A stretch of 15,007 nt of DNA from Deltaproteobacteria bacterium. Lineage in GTDB: Bacteria > Desulfobacterota_B > Binatia > Bin18. Below are positions 1 to 7,235 of this stretch, in pieces (position 1 is the stretch's first letter; each line of letters starts with the position of its first letter). The stretch is from positions 1-15,007 of the forward strand of contig JAAXHF010000399.1 of assembly GCA_012271025.1 (NCBI GenBank), read 5' to 3'. The notes beneath the pieces were generated by a model. It saw nothing but the letters and a program-made list of their open reading frames with translations, made no database searches and had not been told where the DNA came from. Both the position numbers and the translations under genes were made by a program.

Positions 1-929
1 GGCAGGCGGTCGAGCTTGGCCAGCACGTCGGCCAGCCCGTTGTTGACGTTGGCCCCGATCTCTTTGAGGACCTCGGCGTGCTTGTCGAGCGCCTCCTGGA
101 AGTAGACCGATACACAGTGGCCGAACATGATGGGGTCAGAGACCTTCATCATCGTCGCCTTGAGGTGCAGGGACAGCAGCACGCCGTCTTGCTTTGCTGC
201 GTCCATTTGCTCGGCGTAGAACGCGCGTAGCGCCTTGACGTTCATGACCGAGGTATCAATGACCTCGCCGGCCAGCAGCGACAGCTTGTCTTTGAGGACG
301 CTGACCGTCCCGTCAGCGGCGACGAACTCAATCCGCACCTGGGTGGCAGTGTCCACGGTGGTCGATTTCTCGCTCTCGAAAAAATCCCTGCCGGCCATGT
401 GGGCGACCCGGGCCTTCGAGCCACTCGCCGGCCACTGCTGCATCATTTTGTGGGGATGCTTTTGAAAAAACTTCTTGACCGAGCTTGCGGCCCGCCGATC
501 CGAGTTGCCCTCGCGCAGGACCGGGTTGACGGCCGAGCCGAGCACCACCGTGAACCGGGCTTGCAGCGCCCGCTCGGCGTCGTTTTGGGGTTCCTCCGGA
601 TAGTCGGGGATAGCGTAGCCCTTGGCCTGGAGTTCCTTGATGGCGTCCTTGAGTTGGGGCACGGTCGCGCTGATGTTCGGCAGTTTGAGGATGGCCGCCT
701 CGGGCGTCTGGGTCATGTCGCCGAGCTGGCTCAGACAATCGGGAATGCGCTGCTCGGGGCTTAGCTTTTCGGGAAAGTTGGCAATGATTCTGCCGGCCAG
801 AGAGATGTCGCTGATGTCGAGCTCGATCCCGGTCCCCCGGGTGTAGGCCTGCACGATCGGCAGCAGGGCGTAGGTAGCCAGGGCCGGCGCTTCATCAATC
901 TTTGTCCATGTAATTTTCGCTGTCGCCAT
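1..929 (-). CDS. icd: Monomeric NADP-dependent isocitrate dehydrogenase, N-terminal part (runs off the left edge)
   Basis: This gene encodes the ~740-residue monomeric type of isocitrate dehydrogenase, which decarboxylates isocitrate to 2-oxoglutarate with NADP+ in the cytosolic TCA cycle. Reading from the ATG at 929 gives 309 complete codons before the window edge. Three family blocks are clear: DEAPALATY near residue 12, the substrate-binding stretch GSAVNPVLREGNSDRR at 131-146, and LKATMMKVSDPIMFG near 256-270. Ser132, Asn135, Arg139 and Arg145 fall where the Azotobacter vinelandii enzyme has its isocitrate ligands, and Lys257 matches its catalytic lysine region. An AGGAAAGGA ribosome binding site precedes the start. 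The gene is divergent from the lipoprotein gene at 1085 and shares about 155 bp of upstream DNA with it. The family assignment is firm. The C-terminal half is outside the window, so intactness cannot be judged. Confidence 0.95.
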   Translation of the reverse strand, partial: MATAKITWTKIDEAPALATYALLPIVQAYTRGTGIELDISDISLAGRIIANFPEKLSPEQRIPDCLSQLGDMTQTPEAAILKLPNISATVPQLKDAIKELQAKGYAIPDYPEEPQNDAERALQARFTVVLGSAVNPVLREGNSDRRAASSVKKFFQKHPHKMMQQWPASGSKARVAHMAGRDFFESEKSTTVDTATQVRIEFVAADGTVSVLKDKLSLLAGEVIDTSVMNVKALRAFYAEQMDAAKQDGVLLSLHLKATMMKVSDPIMFGHCVSVYFQEALDKHAEVLKEIGANVNNGLADVLAKLDRL

Positions 930-1084
930 ACGTCGTCCTTTCCTGCATGTCTGGAAGCCTGGACCGGGGCGTATCCCGGCTCTGAGCGGATTGCAAAGCG
1001 CGCCCGAAGATAGTAGACAGGGGGGAACTTTTGCAACCCGGTCGAAGGTATCCTATCGGAATCATTTTGGAAAGCCGCTTGACT
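930..1084. promoter_or_regulatory. Divergent intergenic region with inverted TTGCAA boxes
   Basis: This 155-bp gap separates the divergent icd and Ycf48-like genes, so it should hold promoters for both. TTGCAAAG at 991-998 faces CTTTTGCAA at 1028-1036 as an inverted repeat with centres about 37 bp apart. Each TTGCAA could act as a -35-like box. The plus-strand box has TAGACA 17 bp downstream, and the minus-strand box has TATCTT about 18 bp downstream; both are poor -10 matches. The pair could instead be an operator. The assignment is a weak inference. Confidence 0.3.
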
Positions 1085-2143
1085 ATGAATCCCGCGCTCC
1101 GCTGCTGGCCCGTCCTGTGTCTGCTGACCGCTCTGCTCGGCTGTACCCGTGAGATCGAAGAGGTGCCGCTCAGCAACCGGCTGATGACGGTGGCCGATAA
1201 GTTTTTTGACGTGGCGGCCATCTCGGTCGAAAAAGCGGTCGTGGTCGGCTATGGAGGGAAGATTCTGGTGACCACCGACGGCGGGAAAACCTGGCAGCAG
1301 AAGGACAGCGGCACCGACTTGGCCCTGTATGATGTCGAGTTTCCCGACGCCCAAACCGGCTGGATCAGCGGCCAGGACGGGCTGCTGCTCAAGAGCGAAG
1401 ACGGCGGCGAAACCTGGCAATCCCAAGACAGCGGGGCTGCGGTTTCCCTGCTGTCCCTCCAGTTTCTGGATCCCGATCACGGCTGGGCGGTTGGCGCTCA
1501 AGCCACCTATGTACGCACGACCGACGGCGGCCAGTCGTGGGAATCCGGCTATATCGAGCCGTCCCTGGAGGGTGTGGATATCAACGCCACCCTGGCCCTG
1601 TCGGATCCCAACCTCTACGATGTCCACTTCGTCGATGCCCAGACCGGCTGGATGGTCGGAGAATTTGGCAAGATTTTTTACTCGACCGACGGCGGCCAGA
1701 GCTGGACCGAGCAGCAGAACAGCCTCTTGGGCCAGGCCGGCATTGACGACGCCCTGAACTTTCCGACCTTTTTCGGCGCGTATTTCACCTCGGCCCAGGA
1801 GGGCATCGCCGTCGGTCTGGAAGGCAAGATCGCGAGGACGACCGACGGCGGCCAGCAGTGGACGTTTCTGGCCGATACCGCCTCGGAAACCGCGCCGCTC
1901 TTCACCCCGATCCTGTTCGACGACGGTCGGGGCTGGATCGTCGGCGCCTCGGGACGCATATATCAGCGCCAGGCCGGGGAAGACGGCCCCACCTGGCAAC
2001 GCGCCGGCTTTGGTATGCCGACCGTGACCTGGCTGCGGGCGATTGATTTTGCGGACGACCAGCACGGCTGGATTGTGGGCGGCTTTGGGACGGTCATGCG
2101 AACCTCGAACGGCGGCCAGACGTGGTTGCCCAGCCTTGGCTAG
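1085..2143 (+). CDS. Ycf48/HCF136-like beta-propeller lipoprotein
   Basis: This encodes 352 residues starting at ATG 1085, with GGAAAG 10 nt upstream. A TTG further upstream at 1031 would leave the signal peptide internal, so ATG is preferred. The N-terminus is a lipoprotein signal: a hydrophobic run ending in LLGC with the lipidated Cys at residue 20. Thr21 follows, so nothing retains it in the inner membrane. The rest is seven repeats, each with a G-W/I-x-V-G turn and most with an Asp-box. Asp-boxes of the TTDGGKTW type lie near residues 63, 104, 145, 200, 252 and 340; the sixth blade's box is degenerate. This is the blade count of Ycf48/HCF136, the photosystem II assembly factor. No photosynthesis gene is visible, and many non-phototrophs carry such homologues. 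The likely role is an extracytoplasmic binding or assembly scaffold, with ligand unknown. Sialidase-like enzymes share Asp-boxes, but no catalytic motif was seen. Confidence 0.85.
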   Translation: MNPALRCWPVLCLLTALLGCTREIEEVPLSNRLMTVADKFFDVAAISVEKAVVVGYGGKILVTTDGGKTWQQKDSGTDLALYDVEFPDAQTGWISGQDGLLLKSEDGGETWQSQDSGAAVSLLSLQFLDPDHGWAVGAQATYVRTTDGGQSWESGYIEPSLEGVDINATLALSDPNLYDVHFVDAQTGWMVGEFGKIFYSTDGGQSWTEQQNSLLGQAGIDDALNFPTFFGAYFTSAQEGIAVGLEGKIARTTDGGQQWTFLADTASETAPLFTPILFDDGRGWIVGASGRIYQRQAGEDGPTWQRAGFGMPTVTWLRAIDFADDQHGWIVGGFGTVMRTSNGGQTWLPSLG

Positions 2144-2185
2144 GACGCTGGGGCAAGCCCGGCCTGAACACGGAGTAGACACGGC

Positions 2186-2983
2186 ATGGCAGATTCTTCG
2201 GCCTTTGATATTGCGGACAAAGTCACGATTATTACCGGCGGCGGGACGGGGATTGGCGCCGAGATTGCGGCCGAGTTCTGCCGTCGCGGGGCCAAGGTCC
2301 TGATCACCAGCCGGACGATGGATCACCTCGGTCCGGTGGCCGACGGCATCCGCAAAGAGGGGGGCACGGTCGATGCGATTGTGTGCGACGTGCGCGACAA
2401 CGATCAGGTCGAAGCCGTGGTCAACCGAGCCGTGGCCAACTGGGGCCGGGTCGATGTGCTGATCAACAACGCCGGAGCCAGCTTTGTGGCCCACGCCCAC
2501 GATATTTCACCCAACGGGTTTCGGGCCATTGTCGATATCAACCTGAACGGCACCTTTCTGTTTTCCCGGACCGTGGCCCGGCTCATGATGGATAAAAACA
2601 GCGGCGGCAGCATCATCAACATCTCGTCCGATGCGGGCGTCTACGGGGCAGCCTCCATGGCCCATTACGGCGCCTCAAAAGCCGGCGTGGTCAATCTGAC
2701 CCGCTCGCTGGCCATTGAGTGGGCGCCCTACGGCATTCGGGTCAACTGCATCTCCCCCGGCCCGATTGAAACGCCGGGCGTCAAGGAGGTGTTGTGGCCG
2801 ACGCCAGAGCTGCAGCAGCGCGCCCGTGACTCCAACGCCCTCAAACGCTTTGGCACCGGTCTCGAAGTCGCCTGGCCGTGTGTCTTTCTGGCGTCTTCGG
2901 CCTCGGGCTTTATCAACGGAGTCAACCTCCAGGTCGATGGCTGCATGCTGAAAAGCGGCGAGCCCGAGAGCCGTCTCAACTAG
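2186..2983 (+). CDS. Short-chain dehydrogenase/reductase (SDR), probably acting on a hydroxyacyl-CoA
   Basis: This 265-residue classical SDR has the NAD(P)-binding TGGGTGIG motif at 17-24 and NNAG at 94-97. The full catalytic set is present: Asn119, Ser148, Tyr161 and Lys165 in YxxxK. The PGPIETPG segment after the catalytic region and the C-terminal VDGC are typical of the family. Ser42-Arg43 after the second strand might favour NADP(H), but this is not decisive. It is the first gene of a four-gene cluster, 8 bp upstream of the HMG-CoA-synthase-like gene. The context suggests oxidation of a 3-hydroxyacyl-CoA to the 3-oxoacyl-CoA that the thiolase would cleave, as BbsCD does before BbsAB in anaerobic toluene degradation. 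The substrate cannot be read from sequence. FabG function is less likely because a separate fabG lies at 10438. Confidence 0.88.
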   Translation: MADSSAFDIADKVTIITGGGTGIGAEIAAEFCRRGAKVLITSRTMDHLGPVADGIRKEGGTVDAIVCDVRDNDQVEAVVNRAVANWGRVDVLINNAGASFVAHAHDISPNGFRAIVDINLNGTFLFSRTVARLMMDKNSGGSIINISSDAGVYGAASMAHYGASKAGVVNLTRSLAIEWAPYGIRVNCISPGPIETPGVKEVLWPTPELQQRARDSNALKRFGTGLEVAWPCVFLASSASGFINGVNLQVDGCMLKSGEPESRLN

Positions 2984-2991
2984 GGAACACT

Positions 2992-4395
2992 ATGGCAGGG
3001 ATTGTTTCGTACGGGACGTATGTCCCGACCTACCGTCTTCCGCGTGACCTGATCGCCCAGGAGTGGGGCACGCCTTCCCTGGGCGGAGAGCGGGCGATCG
3101 CCAATTATGATGAAGACAGCCTGACCCTGGCGGTCAATGCCAGCGTCGACGCCCTGGGTGCTCAAGACCCCCAGCGCCTGGCCGGAGTGTTTTTTGCCTC
3201 AACCACCTCGCCCTACCGCGAAAAACAGGCGGCGGTGACCGTGGCCACGGTGTTGGACGCCAAGGCCGAAATCCGCACCATGGATTTCACCGATACGCTC
3301 CGGGCCGGCACCTCGGCCCTGCTGACCGCGCTCGACCTGGTGCAGGACGGTCAGCGTCTGCTGGTATGCGCGGGCGACTCGCGCATGGGCGAGCCCGATA
3401 CCCAGCAGGAGCAGAACTATGGCGATGCGGGCGGAGCGCTGGTGATCGGAACCGACGGGGTGCTGGCCGAGGTGGTCGGGACGTATACCATGGGCCAGGA
3501 GTTTCTCGGCACCTGGCGCACCGAAGAGCAGGACTACCTGCGCTCCTTCCCGGGCGGGTTTGAGAACAAGTTCGGCTATAACCGTTTTGTCGCCGCCGCG
3601 GTCACGGGGGTGCTGGACAGGTGTGGGCTGAGCGCCCGGGATATCACCAGCGCGGCCATTGCCGGTCCGAGCCAGCGCGCCATGCAGGCGGCCCTGCGCA
3701 GCCTGGAGCTGGATGTCAAGTCTCAGGTTCAGGACACGTTCTGGAACACGCTCGGCGATTCGGGCACGGCCCAGCCCCTGGTGTTGCTGGCCGCGGTTCT
3801 GGAGCGCTCCAAGCCGGGCGATCTGATTCTGGTTGCCGGCTATGGCGACGGCGGAGACGCGGCCGTCTTTCGCGTTACCGAGGCCATGGCCGACTACCAG
3901 CTGGTGCGCAGTGTCTACTCGCAGATTGAGCGCAAACGCACCATGGCGTCGTATGGCAAATACGCCCGTTTCCGCAAGCTGATGAAAAAGGATTACTCGA
4001 CCCCGGACGAATCAACCCCGGTTGTTTTGCTGCGGGATAAAAACGAGATCCTGCCGCTCCACGGCGGGAAGTGCCCCATCTGCGGCACGATTCAGTTTCC
4101 CATCCATCGGATCTGTGTCGAGTGCGGCTATCGTGACGGTCTTGAAGAGGTGAAGCTGGCCCGGACCGGCAAGCTGTTCACCTTCACCCATGACTATCTG
4201 ACCGAAACGCCCGATCCGCCGACCACGCATGCGGTGGTTGATCTCGACGGCGGCGGTCGGGTTTTTGTGCAGCTGACCGACTGCGAATCCGACCGGGTGG
4301 CCATCGGCATGCCGGTTGAACTCACGTTCAGAAAGTACCACGAGGGGTCTGGCATCAAGAACTATTTCTGGAAGGCCAGACCGGCCAACAGCTGA
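2992..4395 (+). CDS. HMG-CoA-synthase-like protein fused to a DUF35 zinc-ribbon/OB-fold domain, catalytic residues lost
   Basis: This 467-residue protein starts at ATG 2992, after a weak AGGGA site and 8 bp past the SDR stop. Residues 1-300 resemble archaeal HMG-CoA synthases: YGTYVPTYRL at the start, EDSLTLAV near 41, and KPGDLILVAGYGDGGDA near 274. Residues ~305-467 are a DUF35 domain: a basic linker helix, a zinc ribbon (Cys361, Cys364, Cys375, Cys378) and an OB-fold. In my recalled alignment the catalytic Cys of archaeal FACKAGT falls at Leu103 in TDTLRAGT. The catalytic His falls near Ala224, and the general-acid Glu near Thr71. Ordinary Claisen condensation through an acyl-Cys is therefore unlikely. 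DUF35 is known to bridge and bind CoA in thiolase complexes. I infer a partner or substrate-holding subunit for the adjacent thiolase. A related Cys-less clade is probably widespread, but I know of no proven function. Confidence 0.85.
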   Translation: MAGIVSYGTYVPTYRLPRDLIAQEWGTPSLGGERAIANYDEDSLTLAVNASVDALGAQDPQRLAGVFFASTTSPYREKQAAVTVATVLDAKAEIRTMDFTDTLRAGTSALLTALDLVQDGQRLLVCAGDSRMGEPDTQQEQNYGDAGGALVIGTDGVLAEVVGTYTMGQEFLGTWRTEEQDYLRSFPGGFENKFGYNRFVAAAVTGVLDRCGLSARDITSAAIAGPSQRAMQAALRSLELDVKSQVQDTFWNTLGDSGTAQPLVLLAAVLERSKPGDLILVAGYGDGGDAAVFRVTEAMADYQLVRSVYSQIERKRTMASYGKYARFRKLMKKDYSTPDESTPVVLLRDKNEILPLHGGKCPICGTIQFPIHRICVECGYRDGLEEVKLARTGKLFTFTHDYLTETPDPPTTHAVVDLDGGGRVFVQLTDCESDRVAIGMPVELTFRKYHEGSGIKNYFWKARPANS

Positions 4396-4423
4396 GCAAC
4401 ACACTCCAGGAAGGAGGAGACAG

Positions 4424-5566
4424 ATGAATATTCGTGACAAGGTGTCGGTGATTGGGGCGGGCTGCAGCAAATTCGGCGAGAACTACGACATGAGCGCGGA
4501 AGATATGGTCGTCACGGCAGCCCTGGAAGCCTACGCCGACGCCAATATCGACCCCGGCCAGATTCAGGCCGCCTGGGTCGGCACCCTGAGTTCGGCCAGC
4601 GCCGGTAACGCCCTGGCCGACCCGCTGAAGCTGTACAATATCCCGATTACCCGGGTTGAGAACTACTGTGCGTCGGGAATGGACGCTTTCCGCAACGCCT
4701 GCATGGCGGTGGCCTCGGGCATGTACGACGTGGTCCTGGCGCTCGGCTTTGAGAAGCTGCGCGACTCCGGCCAGCGCGGCCTGGGCACGTTCGGGAACCA
4801 TCCCGTTGTCGGCTACGGCACGACCGCGCCGTCGCTGTTTGCCATGGCCGCCAACCGCTACTTCGAGACCTACGGCATTGACAAACACGCCCTGGCTCAG
4901 GTGGCGATCAAAAATCATCACAACGGCACCATGAGCCCCAAGGCGCACTTTCGGATGGAGGTGACCGAAGAGCAGGTCGTCAACGCGCCGCTGATCTGTA
5001 GTCCGCTGGGCCTGTTTGACTGCTGTCCGACCACGGATGGGGCGGCAGCGGTGATCATCTGTAAGTCCGAGCTGGCCAAATCCTTCCGGCCCGACCCGCT
5101 GAAGGTCAAAGGCATCGGCCTGTCGGTGACCTCGGGCGAGCCGTACATGAAACCGGGTTTCGCCTATACCGGCTTCCCGGCCACGGCCCAGGCCGCGCAG
5201 TCGGCCTACGAGCAGGCCGGCATGACGGTCAAGGATATTGATCTGGTCGAGTGCCACGACTGTTTCACGATTACCGAAATCCTCAACTACGAAGACCTCG
5301 GGCTGTGCAAAAAGGGCGAGGGTTGGAAGTACGTGGAAGAGGGCCGGGCGGCGATCGGCGGCGAGATCCCGGTCAATCCGTCGGGCGGTCTCAAATCGTT
5401 CGGCCATCCCATTGGCGCGACCGGCATCCGCATGATCTACGAGGTCGGCCAGCACCTGTGGAACAAGGCCGGCGAACGCCAGGTCAAGGATGCCCAAGTC
5501 GGGCTGGCGCATAATCTGGGCGGCCCGGGTTCGGTCGGCTGTGTGTCGATTCTGGCCAACAGTTAA
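4424..5566 (+). CDS. SCPx-type thiolase (acyl-CoA C-acyltransferase-like)
   Basis: This 380-residue thiolase-superfamily protein starts at ATG 4424, with a strong AGGAGG six bases upstream, 28 bp after the DUF35 fusion. The nucleophile is Cys82 in NYCASGMDAF. The ECHDCF loop at 276-281 offers His278 and Cys280, and NPSGG is followed by GHPIGATG with His328. KNHHNG near 163 and the C-terminal HNLGG (363-367) replace the CxGGG of biosynthetic thiolases, so the classical second Cys position is Asn364. These features mark the SCPx/sterol-carrier thiolase group, which includes lyase- and retro-aldolase-like members that need a DUF35 partner (BbsAB, Ltp-type steroid aldolases). The likely reaction is CoA-dependent cleavage of a 3-oxoacyl-CoA, or a retro-aldol cleavage. 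The substrate is unknown. The neighbouring DUF35 fusion is its probable partner. Confidence 0.9.
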   Translation: MNIRDKVSVIGAGCSKFGENYDMSAEDMVVTAALEAYADANIDPGQIQAAWVGTLSSASAGNALADPLKLYNIPITRVENYCASGMDAFRNACMAVASGMYDVVLALGFEKLRDSGQRGLGTFGNHPVVGYGTTAPSLFAMAANRYFETYGIDKHALAQVAIKNHHNGTMSPKAHFRMEVTEEQVVNAPLICSPLGLFDCCPTTDGAAAVIICKSELAKSFRPDPLKVKGIGLSVTSGEPYMKPGFAYTGFPATAQAAQSAYEQAGMTVKDIDLVECHDCFTITEILNYEDLGLCKKGEGWKYVEEGRAAIGGEIPVNPSGGLKSFGHPIGATGIRMIYEVGQHLWNKAGERQVKDAQVGLAHNLGGPGSVGCVSILANS

Positions 5567-5580
5567 ACAGCAATAAGGCG

Positions 5581-5620
5581 AACGCTGATCTCTTCCTCAT
5601 CCTAAGAGGTCATCAACGTT
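5581..5620 (+). other. Intercistronic hairpin between thiolase and acyl-CoA dehydrogenase genes
   Basis: AACGCTGAT at 5581-5589 can pair with ATCAACGTT at 5612-5620 with one mismatch. Inside it CTCTT at 5590-5594 can pair with AAGAG at 5604-5608, leaving GTC bulged. CCCCTTTT follows at 5621-5628, too C-rich and short for a convincing terminator. It could be an mRNA processing or stability element, or a leaky attenuator that lowers expression of the last gene. Confidence is low. Confidence 0.3.
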
Positions 5621-5640
5621 CCCCTTTTCCGGAGCACTGC

Positions 5641-6762
5641 ATGGATTTTGGCTTCACCGAGGAGCAGGAGTTGCTGCGCCAGTCTGCGGCAGATTTCTTG
5701 AACAACGAATGTCCGATGAGCTATGTCCGCCAGATGATGGAGGACGAACGGGGGTATGCCGATGCGCTGTGGCAGCAGATGGCCGAGTTGGGCTGGATGG
5801 GCCTCATTCTGCCCGAACAGTACGGTGGCTCAGGACTCAGCCTGATCGACATGGTCGTCGTGCTCGAAGAAATGGGCCGGGTTGTGTTGCCCGGGCCGTT
5901 TTTCTCGACGGTCGTGCTGGGCGGCGGTGCCATTGCCGAGGCGGGCAGCGAGGAGCAGAAACAGCAGCTGTTGCCCCGCATCGCCTCAGGCCAGCTCAAG
6001 ACGACCCTGGCCGTCCTGGAAGACAACGCGCGTTGGGATGCCGAGGGCGTGCATCTCAGAGCCGAACAGCTCGGCGGCGGATATCGGCTCAGCGGGGTGA
6101 AACTGTTTGTTCCGGACGCCCATGTGGCTGACATGATCGTATGTGCGGCGCGAACCGCCGAGGGGTTTGGGCTGTTTCTGGTTGACCGCCAGCAGGCCGG
6201 CGTGAGTATCAGCCTGCTGAAAACCATGGACCAGACCCGCAAGCTGTGTGAGCTGAGGCTGGACAAGGTCGAACTCGGGCCGGACGCCCTACTCGGCTCA
6301 CCGAGACTGGATTGGGACAGGCTCGGCCAAACGCTGGATCGCAGCAAGGTCGCCTTGTGTGCCGAGATGGTCGGCGGCGCCCAGCGCGTCCTGGATATGA
6401 GTGTCGAATACGCCAAGATCAGAGAACAGTTCGGCCGGCCGATCGGCTCCTTTCAGGCCATCCAGCATAAGTGCGCCGACATGCTGGTGCAGGTCGAAAG
6501 CGCCAAGTCGGCAACCTATTATGCGGCCTGGGCGGTCTCGAACGCCGCGCCCGATGCGGCTCTGGCATCGGCCATGGCCAAAGCCTACTGCAGCGACGCG
6601 TATCGCAAGGTCAGCGCGGACGGGATTCAGGTCCACGGTGGCATCGGTTTTACCTGGGAGCACGATCTGCACATCTATTTCAAGCGGGCCAAAGGCTCAG
6701 AAGTCACCTTTGGCGACGCGACCTGGAATAGAGAGCTGGTAGCCCAGCATACGCTGGATTAA
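5641..6762 (+). CDS. Acyl-CoA dehydrogenase family protein lacking the usual catalytic glutamates
   Basis: This 373-residue flavoprotein-fold acyl-CoA dehydrogenase starts at ATG 5641, with CGGAG seven bases upstream. It shows the N-terminal helical domain with FTEEQELLRQ near 5, the PEQYGGSG motif at 58-65, and the C-terminal REQFGRPIG (261-269), QVHGGIGFTWEHD (330-342) and YFKRAKGSE. In MCAD-type enzymes the base is Glu in YEGT, 20 residues after the GF of the GG-x-GF motif; that position here is Phe357. The alternative helix-G position used by isovaleryl-CoA dehydrogenase aligns near Ser235. The nearby Glu242 and Glu340 are out of register. Steroid-degrading heterotetrameric dehydrogenases (FadE/ChsE type) include such subunits paired with a catalytic partner, but no partner is in the window. 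The gene lies 74 bp after the thiolase, probably in the same operon. The electron acceptor would be ETF. Confidence 0.9.
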   Translation: MDFGFTEEQELLRQSAADFLNNECPMSYVRQMMEDERGYADALWQQMAELGWMGLILPEQYGGSGLSLIDMVVVLEEMGRVVLPGPFFSTVVLGGGAIAEAGSEEQKQQLLPRIASGQLKTTLAVLEDNARWDAEGVHLRAEQLGGGYRLSGVKLFVPDAHVADMIVCAARTAEGFGLFLVDRQQAGVSISLLKTMDQTRKLCELRLDKVELGPDALLGSPRLDWDRLGQTLDRSKVALCAEMVGGAQRVLDMSVEYAKIREQFGRPIGSFQAIQHKCADMLVQVESAKSATYYAAWAVSNAAPDAALASAMAKAYCSDAYRKVSADGIQVHGGIGFTWEHDLHIYFKRAKGSEVTFGDATWNRELVAQHTLD

Positions 6763-6809
6763 GCCTGCCGCTCCGAGATTGAGCAGCACCTCGACGAAAC
6801 GTCCTCGGC

Positions 6810-7235
6810 TCAGGCGGCAAAGCGGAAGGAGCGGACTGAGGTCACGCGCTCCGCTGCGTCGCCGTGACGTTCACACCAGCGCTTCAGCCCACGCCGGATA
6901 TAGTCGGGCTCGAGCCCCAGGACCGCGCAGATATTCACGAACGAGAACGGCCAGTCCGCATCCTCGGCCGCAAACCACTCCTCGGCCTCCCGGGCCAGCC
7001 GCCGAACGCGACGTCCTTTGCCAACAAACTGTCTTTGGAAACAGCGGATCGCGTCCTCAAGGATGGCCCGCCTGAGCGCAACTTCTCCGTCCTGTACCTG
7101 ATCTTTGGCGGAAAAGGCGTAGAACTGCTCGGGCAGAATGACCACGCTTGACAGCATGGCCGCGCCGACATCGAACCAGGGCAGGACCGGACTGTACAGT
7201 AGTGGGCGGCGCGATGCGTCGGATGATTGTGCCAT
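6810..7235 (-). CDS. Conserved hypothetical protein with a possible helix-turn-helix-like C-terminal segment
   Basis: This gene encodes 141 residues starting at ATG 7235, with an AAGGGGG sequence just upstream. It converges with the acyl-CoA dehydrogenase gene, leaving a 47-bp gap. The middle and C-terminal part looks helical and conserved: AILEDAIRCFQ near 58, EAEEWF at 83-88, WPFSFVNICAVLGLEPDY at 95-112 and IRRGLKRW at 113-120. I recall similar W-x-FSF-x-NIC-x-LGLDPDYLRRGL signatures in short proteins of deltaproteobacteria-like genomes, but know no function. The LGLEPDYIRRGLKRW stretch could be the second half of a helix-turn-helix. There is no signal peptide or membrane segment. Conserved-looking composition and a plausible start argue that it is a real gene; any regulatory role is speculation. 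Confidence 0.65.
   Translation of the reverse strand: MAQSSDASRRPLLYSPVLPWFDVGAAMLSSVVILPEQFYAFSAKDQVQDGEVALRRAILEDAIRCFQRQFVGKGRRVRRLAREAEEWFAAEDADWPFSFVNICAVLGLEPDYIRRGLKRWCERHGDAAERVTSVRSFRFAA

Noticed and set aside
761..2500. 579-codon open frame on the minus strand
   Set aside because: It is antisense to the lipoprotein and SDR genes, which have clear motifs, and its translation is low-complexity Pro/Gly/Ala/Arg-rich with no domain. This is typical of GC-rich shadow frames.
2878..2991. Upstream extension of the HMG-CoA-synthase-like gene by 38 codons
   Set aside because: It would overlap the SDR gene out of frame, and the family N-terminus (GIVSYGTYVP) begins at ATG 2992.
4355..5512. 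385-codon open frame on the minus strand
   Set aside because: It is the antisense shadow of the thiolase gene, whose catalytic motifs are intact on the plus strand.
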